DNA of 44,603 bases from Desulfobacterales bacterium (GCA_030834695.1 JAUQXK010000040.1:1-44603), one strand, 5' to 3'. Shown: positions 24,795 through 34,459, counted from the first letter of the stretch. The notes: generated by a model from the sequence alone, not told the origin. Numbers and translations are program-made.

Positions 24795-26261
24795 ATGAAT
24801 CGAGAGTCGTTTTCGGCTGATGAAAAAGAGATCACAGGCATGGATGCTGTTGGTTTGTCCCATGCCATCCGTTCGAAACAGGTTTCCTGCCAGGAGGTTA
24901 TGGTAGCCTTTCTGGCCCGGATTGATCGCCTCAATCCGAAGGTCAACGCCATTGTTTCCCTTCAGGAGCGGGAGGGACTTCTGCGCCAGGCGAACGAAAG
25001 AGACCGGCAAATAGCCCGGGGGGATTACCTTGGCTGGATGCATGGATTTCCCCAGGCCCCGAAAGACCTGGCGCCGACTGCCGGCATTCCCACTACTTTG
25101 GGTTCGCTGATTTTTAAAGAGAACATTCCCACGCAGGACGCCATTATCGTCGAGCGGGTCAAACGGAACGGAGCGATCATTATAGGTAAAACCAATACCC
25201 CCGAGTTAGGTCTGGGATCCCAAACCTACAATTCCGTTTTCGGGACGACCTTCAATGCCTACGACCAGAGCAAGGCATCAGGCGGAAGCAGCGGTGGTGC
25301 AGCGGTGGCGCTGGCTCTGCACATGCTCCCCGTCGCCGACGGGAGCGACATGATGGGCTCTCTTCGAAATCCGGCGGCCTACAACAATCTTTTCGGTTTT
25401 CGTCCCTCCGCCGGGCGGGTGCCTTACGGCCCGACCAATGAACTGTTCTACCAGCAGCTTGCGACGGAAGGTCCCATGGGTCGGACGGTCTCGGACCTTG
25501 CCATGCTTCTTTCCGTACAGGCTGGGTTTGACGACCGCGTTCCCTTGTCTAACGGCGGAGACCCTGCTGTTTTTGGCCGATCCCTCCAAAAGGATTTTAA
25601 AGGTGCACGGATAGCCTGGCTGGGTGATTTTGGCGGCCACCTGGCGATGGAGCAGGGCGTCCTGGCTCTTTGCCAAAAGGCCCTGGCGGCATTTGAGACC
25701 ATCGGATGTATCATTGAAGAGAGCCTTCCCGATTTTTCTCCCGAGCATCTATGGCAGACATGGCTGACCCTGCGGGGATTTCTGGTCGCCGGGATCGCTG
25801 GACCTTTGTATGCAGCACCCCGATGGAGAGCCCTGATGAAACCCGAGGCGATATGGGAGGTTGAAAACGGCTTGAAGCTTCCCGCCGAAGCAGTTTTCAA
25901 GGCTTCCATCGACCGCAGCGCCTGGTATCTGGCTTTGAATGCCCTGTTCCAGAAATACGATTATCTGCTTTTGCCCAGCGCTCAAGTGTTCCCTTTCAAT
26001 GCCGAGACTCACTGGCCGCAAGAAATCGCCGGGAAGACCATGGATACGTATCACCGCTGGATGGAAGTGGTCATCGGACCGACTCTGGCCGGGCTGCCGG
26101 TGATCAGCGTGCCCGCAGGCTTCAGTGACGCCGGTTTGCCTATGGGCATCCAGATCATCGGGAAGACCAGAGCCGATCTGTCCGTCCTTCAACTTGCCTA
26201 CGCTTACGAGCAAGCCACGAAATGGGTGCAGCGGCGAAGACCAAGTTTGTTGAGCCAGTGA
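24795..26261 (+). CDS. Amidase-signature family amidase
   Basis: This 488-residue cytoplasmic amidase hydrolyses an amide to acid and ammonia. It belongs to the amidase-signature family with a Ser-Ser-Lys triad. The lysine is in PKDLAPTAG near residue 90. The Gly/Ser-rich signature is KASGGSSGGAAVALA near 160-170, and the nucleophile serine lies in GSDMMGSLRNPA near 188, where the usual GGS is MGS. The C-terminal GLPVISVPAGFSDAGLPMGIQIIG is a firm family marker. AAGGAGAG lies seven bases before the ATG. The gene stands alone, followed by an insertion-sequence remnant, so it may be part of horizontally gained DNA. The substrate is unknown; aryl-acyl amide, nitrile-derived amide and 6-aminohexanoate-type substrates are all seen in relatives. 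Confidence 0.92.
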   Translation: MNRESFSADEKEITGMDAVGLSHAIRSKQVSCQEVMVAFLARIDRLNPKVNAIVSLQEREGLLRQANERDRQIARGDYLGWMHGFPQAPKDLAPTAGIPTTLGSLIFKENIPTQDAIIVERVKRNGAIIIGKTNTPELGLGSQTYNSVFGTTFNAYDQSKASGGSSGGAAVALALHMLPVADGSDMMGSLRNPAAYNNLFGFRPSAGRVPYGPTNELFYQQLATEGPMGRTVSDLAMLLSVQAGFDDRVPLSNGGDPAVFGRSLQKDFKGARIAWLGDFGGHLAMEQGVLALCQKALAAFETIGCIIEESLPDFSPEHLWQTWLTLRGFLVAGIAGPLYAAPRWRALMKPEAIWEVENGLKLPAEAVFKASIDRSAWYLALNALFQKYDYLLLPSAQVFPFNAETHWPQEIAGKTMDTYHRWMEVVIGPTLAGLPVISVPAGFSDAGLPMGIQIIGKTRADLSVLQLAYAYEQATKWVQRRRPSLLSQ

Positions 26262-26315
26262 CGTGGGCGAGAACCGTTCAAGCGTCCGAGGAATATCCCT
26301 GATCCATTTATCAGG

Positions 26316-26610
26316 AATACATCTGACCTTTCGCGAGAGTCTGCGCGACATCCAAGCCTGTCTGCGGGCAGCCCCCTCCAGGCTCTATCATGCGGGCATT
26401 CGCGGCAAGGTATCCCGAAACACCCTGGCGCATGCGAATCAAGTCCGCGGCTGGCGCATCTATGCCGACTTCGCCCAGATACTGATTGCCAAGGCCAGAG
26501 CGCTTTATGTCAACGACGCCTTCGGAGTCGAGCTGGATTACGGGGTCTATGCACTGGCGGCTATCGAAAAGAAAACATTGAAACTGGAGCAAAGCCTTTG
26601 CACAATTTAA
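26316..26610 (+). pseudogene. Remnant of an IS4-family transposase
   Basis: The frame encodes LTFRESLRDIQACLRAAPSR followed by LYHAGIRGKVSRNTLAHAN and GWRIYADFAQILI. This matches the N-terminal third of IS4-type transposases (DUF4372 to DDE_Tnp_1 junction). Homology stops soon after VYALAA, where a full protein continues into the catalytic core, and none of the DDE domain is present. Neither the transposase start nor terminal inverted repeats are visible. It is therefore a truncated, non-functional relic that marks past insertion-sequence activity next to the amidase gene. Confidence 0.8.
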
Positions 26611-26819
26611 CAGATTTTAAGTGTCGCCGTATTTGAGAAAACGCCCAGAAAGCCGGTACTCGCAAGCACTGACTACACAGATCAGAACTACTCAACCTCT
26701 AACCAAATACAATTATTTGATTAACGTTGGGACAGCCCTGAGTCAATGCAAATACAAAATTGGTTGAATGCCATCTATCGTCTCTGACCTGCCTTGACAC
26801 CCGCTCGAAAGGATGAATT

Positions 26820-27539
26820 TTGAAGGACAAGACGATCGTAATCGAAAAGCGGTTTAATGGGCCACCGACATCCGGAAACGGAGGCTACGTTTGTGGACTT
26901 CTTTCACAGTTCGTTGATGGCCCCGCTGTCACTGTTCGACTCCTGCTGCCAACGCCGCTCGATACCGAGTTAGAGGTTCGAAAAACAGGAGGAGCTGTCG
27001 TTCTGCTCGACGGTGGCGTCGTTCTCGCCGAGGCACGACCCGCAAAGACCGTACTCAAACCACCTGCGTGCCCTAGCATCGAAGAGGCGGAGGAGGCGTC
27101 GCGCCGATACCGGGGGTTTACGTCACACTGGTTTCCATGCTGCTTTGTATGCGGTCCGGACCGTGGTGATGGTCTTCATGTATTTCCGGGACCCGTCAAA
27201 GGGGACAACCGAGTCGCCTGCCCTTGGATTCCCGATGCATCCGTCATCTCGGATGGGGGGTTCGTATCTACCGAGTTTTTGTGGGCCGTACTCGATTGCC
27301 CGGGATCCTTCACCTTTCCCCAGCCTGCAGGCAAAGCGATTGTTCTTGGAGAACTCCAGGTTGAAATTTTTGGAGACGTGTCCGTAGCTGAGCGTTGTGT
27401 GCTGGTCGCATGGCAGATTGCCAGTCGTGGCCGCAAACACCACACCGCCACAGCCCTCTTCGGCGATTCCGGGGCATGTCGCGCTCTTGGGCTTGCGACT
27501 TTTTTGACGGTTCCAGAACAGGGATGGAGGCAAACCTGA
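26820..27539 (+). CDS. Hotdog-fold thioesterase-like protein
   Basis: This 239-residue protein opens with VIEKRFNGPPTSGNGGYVCG, the wording seen in small acyl-CoA thioesterase-like hotdog proteins. The FNGPP..GNGGY motif is followed by VTVRLLLPTPLDTEL and an internal FVCGPDRGDGLHVFPG. The second half (EFLWAVLDCPGSFTF, GELQVEIFG) suggests a tandem, double-hotdog arrangement. The start is TTG 26820 with AAAGGATG a few bases upstream. It is flanked by the transposase relic and an unknown gene, in AT-richer DNA, so it may be accessory. Function beyond the fold guess is unknown. Confidence 0.62.
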   Translation: MKDKTIVIEKRFNGPPTSGNGGYVCGLLSQFVDGPAVTVRLLLPTPLDTELEVRKTGGAVVLLDGGVVLAEARPAKTVLKPPACPSIEEAEEASRRYRGFTSHWFPCCFVCGPDRGDGLHVFPGPVKGDNRVACPWIPDASVISDGGFVSTEFLWAVLDCPGSFTFPQPAGKAIVLGELQVEIFGDVSVAERCVLVAWQIASRGRKHHTATALFGDSGACRALGLATFLTVPEQGWRQT

Positions 27540-27771
27540 TATGGTTGCCATAGGCATAACGAGCGGATTCAGCCGACTCGTTGCACTTGCAACTGATCCA
27601 CAGGTTGAATATATCACCCTAAACTCGACCTCGAAGAAAGCCATGATACATGACAGCCCAACACAATTGTTCCGCGCCCCTATTTTGATTCGATCACGCA
27701 ATACGTTTCCGATTGTGTCATAGGTACGGAGGGTACCTTCGCTGTGCAACCCCAAACCGGGAAGGGGACCG

Positions 27772-28425
27772 ATGTCTACCGCAAAGAGTAAGCTTATGAA
27801 GACTAGGAGACCGGGCAAGGATCTTAACGATCCGCTGTTCTCAGACATCCTCGACTGGACCAACGACAATGCCTCTGATCTGATTTCAGGCTTTTTTCTG
27901 CAGGCAGCCGACTGGACCAAGGGCCAGATCGATGAGGCCCTCAACGACTTGCCTGGTGAAATCGAACATCCTCAAACTGCCCGCCGATACTTACGCGCGA
28001 GCCTTCCTTCCAAACCGCTTGTTTCCATCACCAACCGGGAGCTATCCAAGATCGTCTTCGCCCCTGCACATAAACCCAATCTCTCAACAAAGCCCAAAAC
28101 AATTGTCGCTAACATCGATCTTTACTGCCAGTTTCAGCTTGCAAAACTCGCCCTGTCCGACACGTCTCAGTTTAAAATGGCAATCGGGTGGGAGCACTCC
28201 CAGCATTTTGTATTCGACATCCGTACGAGCCTTGAGCACGCTGCGGCCATCCTGCTGGAGCTAAAGGAACTCAAGCACCACATACAAAAGGACAACACCA
28301 ACCGCATTCCAGATCCCGCCATTGCGGTCATATCTCCGGATGACCGCAATGCCCACCTGATTCGGGAGCAGGGTTATTATTTTTACCACTGCAAACAGTT
28401 CAAGCAGCGCAGGAGGCCACTTTAG
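27772..28425 (+). CDS. Hypothetical protein
   Basis: This 217-residue soluble protein is one whose family I do not recognise. The N-terminal half has balanced composition with acidic/aromatic stretches (DPLFSDILDWTNDNASDLIS), and the middle is LYCQFQLAKLALSDTS. It ends in a basic, aromatic tail, YYFYHCKQFKQRRRPL. No membrane segment or signal peptide is seen. GGAAGGGG lies four bases before ATG 27772, which supports expression. It is an orphan in an accessory stretch, 230 bases after the hotdog-like gene, with no conserved partner. A restriction- or toxin-type role would be guesswork. Confidence 0.55.
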   Translation: MSTAKSKLMKTRRPGKDLNDPLFSDILDWTNDNASDLISGFFLQAADWTKGQIDEALNDLPGEIEHPQTARRYLRASLPSKPLVSITNRELSKIVFAPAHKPNLSTKPKTIVANIDLYCQFQLAKLALSDTSQFKMAIGWEHSQHFVFDIRTSLEHAAAILLELKELKHHIQKDNTNRIPDPAIAVISPDDRNAHLIREQGYYFYHCKQFKQRRRPL

Positions 28426-29526
28426 AAGCCGTCCATGGCCGCCTAACCAGTTTTCCCACGCCGACCATCGACTGCCCCTGACCACGATGGAAATTGAGGT
28501 GTCCGAGGGAGGAGCTGAAAACATACATATCGATAAGATCCATCCCCCAACCCGCAGAGACATGATGGCCGATTGGGAACCGGGGGCGCGGGTCCTTTCC
28601 GGTGAACGTGCTTTACCCTATCGGATGTGTATTACCGCAACTGGTGGAGCACCTTTTTCCAGTTGGAATTGAGAAGGATGGCTCCACCGAGGTAAAACCA
28701 AGATAAGCGGAGCTAATCTGCTATCATTCGAGACGGTTGAATACCTGACTGATCATCCGACGTATCTCCGAACCACCATTTCTGAGATTGTTTCAGCGAA
28801 TCACGGCAGCCTGTTGCCCCCAGAACCCACGAGGGCCTGAACAAATCTGCAATTACCCGAATCGATACCCTTGATCTGCTAAACCAACCCCGCCTTCAGC
28901 CCAGGCAAGGTTTGGACTGAGGCACGCAGTCCAAACCGGAGGGGCTGCTATATATTCCAGTTTTTCAAATGCGCTTCATACTCAGGCTATAGCCATAACA
29001 TTGCATTCGAATCCGCCAAAGCCGTAGTCATGATTGCATTTAAAACCATTCTTTTAGCATTGGGAATTGATTCCAGGACTTTTAGGTCGCCAAGCAATGG
29101 CGTGTGGACGCCATGTGAGAGAATCAATCGAGACAGAATCAACAGACTCCTACTTGAGATGGTCGGTAATTGGAATGGGGTGAATCATGTATTCTCGGTG
29201 ACTATGGATGCTGTGTAAATAATTACAAAGTTAACGAATCTCGCGTTGCAGCCCTCGGCAGTGCCTTAGTATTTTGAAATACGCTATAGACCCCATTGTT
29301 CCGTATCCAATATATAATTATCATCCGTAGCACTAATGACCGTGGCGGTGTGGTGTGAGGAAACAGCGTCCTTCGTCATAGTCGATAAGGGTAACAATAC
29401 GGCAAGTTTAAGTAATAAACCCGTGTCCGCTTTTTCTTGACCATTTAAGGACCTTGGAAATCGATTAAAAATTTTTCCTCCTGACCCAGTTTCTTGAGAA
29501 AAAATTAGTTAATTCTGACAACCCTC
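28426..29526. other. 1.1-kb stretch without convincing genes
   Basis: This segment is more AT-rich than the rest of the window and carries only frames of about 60 codons without ribosome-binding sites (for example 28487-28672 and 29030-29218). It has A/T runs around 29460-29520 and one strong imperfect palindrome (28897-28947). It looks like decayed DNA between the accessory genes and the sugar-metabolism island. I see no tRNA, integrase or clear attachment site in it. Confidence 0.5.
28897..28947. repeat. Strong isolated palindrome
   Basis: GGTTTGGACTG (28909-28919) pairs perfectly with CAGTCCAAACC (28927-28937) across a 7-base loop. An outer stem CAGCCC/GGGCTG (28897-28902 with 28942-28947) extends it past asymmetric internal loops. 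No T-run follows on either strand. It could be a folded small RNA, a recombination site or a protein-binding palindrome; the sequence does not decide which. Confidence 0.55.
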
Positions 29527-29721
29527 ATGAGACGCAACATGCAGGCGCAACCGGAATTCAGAAGAAGCGGACGAATTGGCCACGAGTGTATAATCAAACT
29601 CGAAGACGACCTGACGTTATCTCCTTGCTATCCGGTATCCTATAATTTGAGCGAAACGGGTATGTATTTCAAGTCGCTATTTAATCTGAGGAGTGTAAGC
29701 TCAAATACGGGGTTGGAGTAA
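29527..29721 (+). pseudogene. 3'-truncated PilZ-domain gene
   Basis: The first 50 or so residues match the start of a PilZ c-di-GMP-binding domain. The RxxxR motif is R12-R-S-G-R16, and the (D/N)xSxxG motif appears as NLSETGM followed by YFKS. After FNL the match is lost and the frame ends SSNTGLE, five bases before the transketolase start. A complete PilZ domain needs about 50 more residues. The break therefore coincides with the left edge of the carbohydrate island, suggesting that the island's arrival or a deletion cut this gene. No ribosome-binding site is clear. Confidence 0.65.
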
Positions 29722-29725
29722 AGCC

Positions 29726-31810
29726 ATGATAGATCAAGCGCAACTCGACCAGCTTTGCATCAATACCATTCGCACGCTGTCCATCGACGCCATTCAGAAG
29801 GCGCAATCCGGTCATCCCGGCACCCCGATGGACGCCGCACCAACGATCTACTGCCTCTGGCAGCGCTTTCTGCGCTACGATCCGGATGCCCCCAACTGGC
29901 CGAACCGCGACCGCTTCGTGCTCTCGGTCGGCCACGCCTCGGCGCTACTCTACAGTCTGCTTTATCTTTGCGGGATAAAGGCGATGAACTCGACTGACGA
30001 GCAGCCCGGTCGCCTCGCAGTGACCCTCGACGATATCAAAGGCTTTCGCCAAGCCGGCAGCCGTTGTACGGGCCACCCGGAATACGGCTGGACCTCGGGT
30101 GTGGAGACGACCACGGGGCCGCTCGGACAAGGGGTGGCGACGAGCGTCGGGATGGCGATCGCGCAACGCTGGCTGGCGGCCACCTACAACCGCCCTGGCT
30201 ACGATCTGTTCGACCATAACGTGTATGCCCTGTGCGGCGATGGCGACATGATGGAGGGGGTCAGCAGTGAAGCGGCCTCCCTGGCAGGTCACCTCAAGCT
30301 TTCCAATCTCTGCTGGATCTACGACGATAACAACATCACCATCGAGGGTTCGACCAACCTTACCTTTACAGAGGATGTGGCGGCCCGTTTTCTTGGCTAC
30401 GGCTGGAATGTCACTCACGTCAGCGATGCCAACGATCTGGAGATGCTGATCCGTGGTTACCAGATCTTTCACAACACGCCTGATCGTCCCACCCTGATCA
30501 TCGTTAAAAGTCACATCGGCTATGGCGCTCCTCACAAGCAGGACACCCGGGAGGCCCACGGCGAGCCGCTTGGCTCCGAAGAGGTGCGGCTGGCGAAGCA
30601 GTTCTACGGCTGGGACCCTGACGCTCAGTTCTATGTGCCTGACGGCGTTCTGGAGCATTTCAGAGAGCAGCTTGGCCGTCGCGGCGCAACCGTTCGCTCA
30701 GCCTGGGAGAATTTGTTTGCGGCTTACCGCAAGCAGTATCCGGATCTCGCCGATCAGATCGATTGCATGCAGCGCCGTGACTTACCCGAAGGCTGGGACA
30801 GCGCGCTACCGACCTTCCCGGCAGATGAGAAGGGCATGGCTACGCGCGACTCGTCAGGCAAGGTGCTAAACGCCATCGCCGAGAAGGTGCCATGGCTGCT
30901 GGGCGGTGCGGCGGACCTCGCGCCGTCGACCAAAACTCATTTGAATTTCGAGTTTGCCGGCGAGTTCCAGGCACCAGGCCAGGAGAGCAATTACCGCGGA
31001 CGCAATTTCCACTTCGGCATTCGCGAGCATGGAATGTGCGCTATCGCCAATGGGCTGAGTCTGTCGAAGCTGCGACCGTATGCCTCGAGTTTCCTGATTT
31101 TCACCGACTACTGCCGCGGCGCGCTGCGGCTCAGCGCGATGATGGATCTCCCGGTTATCTACATCTGGACGCACGACTCGATCAGCATGGGCGAGGACGG
31201 GCCCACCCACCAGCCCATCGAACAACTCGCGTCTTTCCGCGCGATGCCTGGCATGATTGTGTTGCGCCCGGCTGACGCCAACGAGGTGGTCGAGGCCTGG
31301 CGGGTGATCATGCGGGTCAAGGATCGTCCTGTCAGCCTGGTGCTGACGCGGCAGGCGCTGGTGACCCTGGACCGCACCACGTACGCACCCGCAAGCGGCG
31401 TCTCGCGCGGCGCTTATGTCCTTGCCGATGCCCCAGACAACCGACCGGATGTTCTGCTGCTGGCGACCGGCAGCGAAGTCTCGCTTTGCATTGCGGCGTA
31501 TGAGCAACTCAAGTCGGAAGGGATCAAAGCGCGTGTGATCAGCATGCCGTCCTGGGAGCTGTTCGAGAGTCAGGGCCGGGAATACCGCGACCGCGTTCTG
31601 CCGCCGGGGATAACCGCACGCGTTGCGGTTGAAGAGGCATCCACCTTCGGTTGGGAACGCTATACCGGCCTCGATGGAACTATTCTTGGCCTGCATACCT
31701 TTGGGTTGTCTGCGCCAATGAAGGTCGTCGCGCAGCACTTCGGGTTCGATCCCACTCATGTGATCGCCGCCGCAAGGGAACAAATGGCGCGTCACGGTGC
31801 AAAGCAGTGA
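29726..31810 (+). CDS. tkt: Transketolase
   Basis: This 694-residue thiamine-diphosphate enzyme of the non-oxidative pentose phosphate pathway moves two-carbon units between sugar phosphates. The N-terminal domain has SIDAIQKAQSGHPGTPMDAA and the ThDP/metal site GDGDMMEGVSSEAASLAGH near residue 170. The pyrimidine domain carries WTHDSISMGEDGPTHQPIEQ near 480. The last domain has ATGSEVSLCIAAYEQL and VAVEEASTFGWERYTG. Length is normal for bacterial TktA. GGAG lies about 10 bases before the ATG. It heads the plus-strand island with gnd and zwf downstream, separated from gnd by a 212-base spacer that contains a pgm relic. Confidence 0.95.
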   Translation: MIDQAQLDQLCINTIRTLSIDAIQKAQSGHPGTPMDAAPTIYCLWQRFLRYDPDAPNWPNRDRFVLSVGHASALLYSLLYLCGIKAMNSTDEQPGRLAVTLDDIKGFRQAGSRCTGHPEYGWTSGVETTTGPLGQGVATSVGMAIAQRWLAATYNRPGYDLFDHNVYALCGDGDMMEGVSSEAASLAGHLKLSNLCWIYDDNNITIEGSTNLTFTEDVAARFLGYGWNVTHVSDANDLEMLIRGYQIFHNTPDRPTLIIVKSHIGYGAPHKQDTREAHGEPLGSEEVRLAKQFYGWDPDAQFYVPDGVLEHFREQLGRRGATVRSAWENLFAAYRKQYPDLADQIDCMQRRDLPEGWDSALPTFPADEKGMATRDSSGKVLNAIAEKVPWLLGGAADLAPSTKTHLNFEFAGEFQAPGQESNYRGRNFHFGIREHGMCAIANGLSLSKLRPYASSFLIFTDYCRGALRLSAMMDLPVIYIWTHDSISMGEDGPTHQPIEQLASFRAMPGMIVLRPADANEVVEAWRVIMRVKDRPVSLVLTRQALVTLDRTTYAPASGVSRGAYVLADAPDNRPDVLLLATGSEVSLCIAAYEQLKSEGIKARVISMPSWELFESQGREYRDRVLPPGITARVAVEEASTFGWERYTGLDGTILGLHTFGLSAPMKVVAQHFGFDPTHVIAAAREQMARHGAKQ

Positions 31811-31870
31811 ACCTGGTGGTACTGGACCAAGCCGTGGAGGCGCAGAATGAGAAGCACAAAAGAAACGGCA

Positions 31871-31966
31871 ATAAAAATAAATCCTCTGGCGGGAAAACCC
31901 GCCGAACCATCCTGCTGGCCAACGCACCAAAACTTGTCACTGCTTACTACACGGATGTCCCAGAGT
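31871..31966 (+). pseudogene. Frameshifted 5' fragment of a phosphoglucomutase gene
   Basis: This stretch aligns with the first 90-odd bases of the intact pgm gene at 40150. AGKPAEPS continues, after loss of one base near 31910, in another frame as [18 protein letters not shown], compared with [20 protein letters not shown] and YTEVPE in the intact copy. The match stops at about 31966. It is a relic of a second pgm that once followed transketolase. Divergence from the intact copy shows it is not a fresh duplication. Confidence 0.85.
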
Positions 31967-32022
31967 ATACGCTGCGGCCACAATTATATAGAGCCGCACC
32001 CGGCTAAGAAGGGAGATTTAAG

Positions 32023-33045
32023 ATGCAGCTTGGCATGATTGGATTAGGGCGTATGGGATCCAATATGGTGCGGCGCTTGGTCAAGGGTGGTCACGAATGC
32101 GTGGTCTATGACGTAAGCGCGAAAGCGGTTGAGACACTCATGGTCCAAGGCGCTGTCGGGGCGGATGCCCTCGGAGATTTGGTTTCGCAGCTGTCCAAAC
32201 CGCGTGCGATCTGGTTAATGGTACCGGCCGCCGTGGTTGATCAAGAGCTATCGGAGTTAGTTCCGCTGCTCGAATCGGGAGACATCGTTATTGATGGTGG
32301 TAACTCCTATTACCGCGACGATATTCGGCGCGGCACCGAGTTGAAACCGCGGGGAATTCATTACGTGGATGTGGGGACGAGCGGTGGCCTTGGCGGGCTC
32401 GAGCGGGGCTACTGCCTGATGATCGGTGGCGAAAGAGAGATCGTCCGGCACCTGGCTCCGATCTTTGCCACCCTCGCCCCCGGCATTGACGCGGCGCCAC
32501 GCACGCCCGGCCGGCAGAAACGCGATGGTACGGCCGAACAGGGCTTCCTGCACTGCGGGCCGCAAGGAGCCGGCCACTTCGTCAAGATGGTCCACAACGG
32601 CATCGAGTATGGCCTCATGGGGGCGTATGCCGAGGGACTGAACATCCTGCGCAACGCCGACGCCGGAAAGCGGCCACGCGCTGCGGATGCCGAGACGACG
32701 CCGATGCGGAACCCGGAGTATTACCAGTATGAACTGGACCTGCCCGAGATCGCGGAGGTCTGGCGCCGGGGCAGCGTGATCGGCTCGTGGTTGTTAGACC
32801 TCACCGCCATCGCGCTCCTCAATGACCCCGACTTGAAAAACTACGTGGGCCGCGTGTCGGATTCTGGCGAGGGGCGGTGGACGATCGCCGCCGCGGTCGA
32901 CGAGGGTGTGCCGGTGTCGGTGATCGGCGCGGCGCTCTTCGGGCGCTTTGAGTCTCGGGGCGACGCCGGCTACGCCGATCGGCTCCTCTCCGCCATGAGA
33001 AAGCAGTTTGGCGGGCATGACGAGAAGGAAAAGGGAGGAGGCTGA
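32023..33045 (+). CDS. gnd: 6-phosphogluconate dehydrogenase, decarboxylating (short GndA type)
   Basis: This 340-residue enzyme of the oxidative pentose phosphate pathway converts 6-phosphogluconate to ribulose-5-phosphate and CO2. The N-terminal Rossmann motif is [27 protein letters not shown], the signature [19 protein letters not shown], and the catalytic Lys/Asn region [20 protein letters not shown] near 185-205 follow. The length matches the short form found in many bacteria, not the 470-residue form of E. coli. AAGGGAG precedes the ATG. Zwf starts one base after the stop, so the two oxidative enzymes are made together. The last 90 bases of this gene have a near-copy at 38558. Confidence 0.94.
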   Translation: MQLGMIGLGRMGSNMVRRLVKGGHECVVYDVSAKAVETLMVQGAVGADALGDLVSQLSKPRAIWLMVPAAVVDQELSELVPLLESGDIVIDGGNSYYRDDIRRGTELKPRGIHYVDVGTSGGLGGLERGYCLMIGGEREIVRHLAPIFATLAPGIDAAPRTPGRQKRDGTAEQGFLHCGPQGAGHFVKMVHNGIEYGLMGAYAEGLNILRNADAGKRPRAADAETTPMRNPEYYQYELDLPEIAEVWRRGSVIGSWLLDLTAIALLNDPDLKNYVGRVSDSGEGRWTIAAAVDEGVPVSVIGAALFGRFESRGDAGYADRLLSAMRKQFGGHDEKEKGGG

Positions 33046-33046
33046 T

Positions 33047-34459
33047 ATGGGCAAGGCCAACGGCAGAGCGGCCCGGTCCGACGCGCTGGTGCTCTTCGGT
33101 GTGACGGGCGATCTCGCCCACAAGATGATCTTCCCGGCGCTCTATGCGATGGCCAAACGAGGCGCATTGGGGGTTCCGATTATCGGCGTCGCCTCCTCAA
33201 AATGGAGTCTGGCGCATCTGGGACAGCGCGTGATGGACAGCATAAAGCGATCGGGCGGATTCGATGACCAGCGCGTTCTCAAGCATCTTCTCTCCCTGCT
33301 CCGGTACGTGGCGGGTGACTACAATGACCGGGGCACATTCACGGCGATAAAAAAAGCGCTGGGTAGTGCTCGGTGCCCGGCGCATTATCTTGCCATCCCG
33401 CCCTCGCTCTTCGCGACGGTCATCCAAGGGCTCGGCGCCGCTGGTCTGGCCCAGAATGCCCGCGTCATCGTCGAAAAGCCGTTTGGACGCGACCTGGCCT
33501 CCGCGCGGGAGCTCAACCGCATCGCCCAGTCGGTGTTCCCGGACGATTCGATCTTTCGCATCGACCATTTCCTCGGGAAGGAGGCGATTATGAATATTCT
33601 TTATTTTCGCTTCGCCAATTCTTTCCTGGAACCGATCTGGAACCGCAACTGCGTGGCCAGCGTCCAGATCACGCTGTCCGAGGATTTCGGCGTAGAGGGT
33701 CGCGGCACATTTTACGAAACCGCCGGTTGTCTGCGCGATGTAATCCAGAACCATCTCTTCCAGATCGTCGCGCTGCTCGCGATGGAACCGCCGGCCCATA
33801 GAGGCTATGGAGCCGTACATACTGAGAAAGCCAAGGTCTTCCAAGCCATGCGCCCTCTAAAACCAAACGACCTGGTGCGCGGCCAGTACGCCGGCTACCG
33901 AAAGGAGTCGAGCGTGGCGAAGCGCTCCGACGTCGAGACTTTTTGTGCGCTGAGGCTTTTCATCGATTCGTGGCGCTGGGAGGGGGTGCCGTGGTACCTG
34001 CGCTCCGGCAAGTTTCTGACTGAAACGGCGGCCGAGGTCCTGGTGGAGCTGAAGCCGCCGCCACAAAGGCTGTTCGCCGACTCAGCGCCGGCGACCGGGC
34101 GGACTAACTATTTGCGCTTTCGGCTCTCCCCCAGCTCCGCCGTCGCCCTCGCCGCTCGCGTCAAACGTGCAGGGAAGGAGTTCATCGGCGACCAGCGAGA
34201 GCTCTACCTGGTTGAAGAGCAACCGGGAGAGGAAGCGCCTTACGAGCGGCTTTTAGCAGATGCCATGGTTGGCGACGGAGCGCTTTTCACCCGTGAGGAT
34301 GCGGTTGAGGCCGCCTGGGCGGTGGTCGACCCAGTCCTCAAGACCCACCGCCGGGCCCGCACCTACAAGCGCGGCAGTTGGGGGCCGAAAGAGGCTGATG
34401 CGCTCATCGCAGCAGACGGCTTATGGCACAACCCCACACCGGAGCGGGCAAGAACATGA
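33047..34459 (+). CDS. zwf: Glucose-6-phosphate 1-dehydrogenase
   Basis: This 470-residue enzyme makes the first step of the oxidative pentose phosphate pathway, glucose-6-phosphate to 6-phosphogluconolactone with NADP or NAD. The N-terminal cofactor motif is [17 protein letters not shown]. The substrate motif [11 protein letters not shown] and the active-site [19 protein letters not shown] near 180 are intact. [21 protein letters not shown] and [16 protein letters not shown] follow. The frame opens earlier inside gnd, but ATG 33047 with GGGAGGAGG upstream is clearly the start. No 6-phosphogluconolactonase gene is seen in the window, so that step is either encoded elsewhere or spontaneous. 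The stop overlaps the next start as ATGA. Confidence 0.95.
   Translation: MGKANGRAARSDALVLFGVTGDLAHKMIFPALYAMAKRGALGVPIIGVASSKWSLAHLGQRVMDSIKRSGGFDDQRVLKHLLSLLRYVAGDYNDRGTFTAIKKALGSARCPAHYLAIPPSLFATVIQGLGAAGLAQNARVIVEKPFGRDLASARELNRIAQSVFPDDSIFRIDHFLGKEAIMNILYFRFANSFLEPIWNRNCVASVQITLSEDFGVEGRGTFYETAGCLRDVIQNHLFQIVALLAMEPPAHRGYGAVHTEKAKVFQAMRPLKPNDLVRGQYAGYRKESSVAKRSDVETFCALRLFIDSWRWEGVPWYLRSGKFLTETAAEVLVELKPPPQRLFADSAPATGRTNYLRFRLSPSSAVALAARVKRAGKEFIGDQRELYLVEEQPGEEAPYERLLADAMVGDGALFTREDAVEAAWAVVDPVLKTHRRARTYKRGSWGPKEADALIAADGLWHNPTPERART

Noticed and set aside
24413-24798. Two overlapping plus-strand frames before the amidase
   Set aside because: Arginine/proline-rich, overlapping each other, without start signals; I looked for a group II intron or transposase end and could not support either.
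27541-27723. A 60-codon frame starting one base after the hotdog-like gene
   Set aside because: No ribosome-binding site of its own, no recognisable motif; may be chance, so not listed as a gene.
27123-27944. A 273-codon minus-strand frame across the hotdog-like gene
   Set aside because: Runs through two plus-strand genes with better start signals and shows no family features.
28897-28947. Integron attC site
   Set aside because: The palindrome lacks the paired RYYYAAC and GTTRRRY core sites and there is no integrase or cassette array.
29030-29218. A 62-codon frame in the AT-rich gap
   Set aside because: No ribosome-binding site and no similarity recognised.
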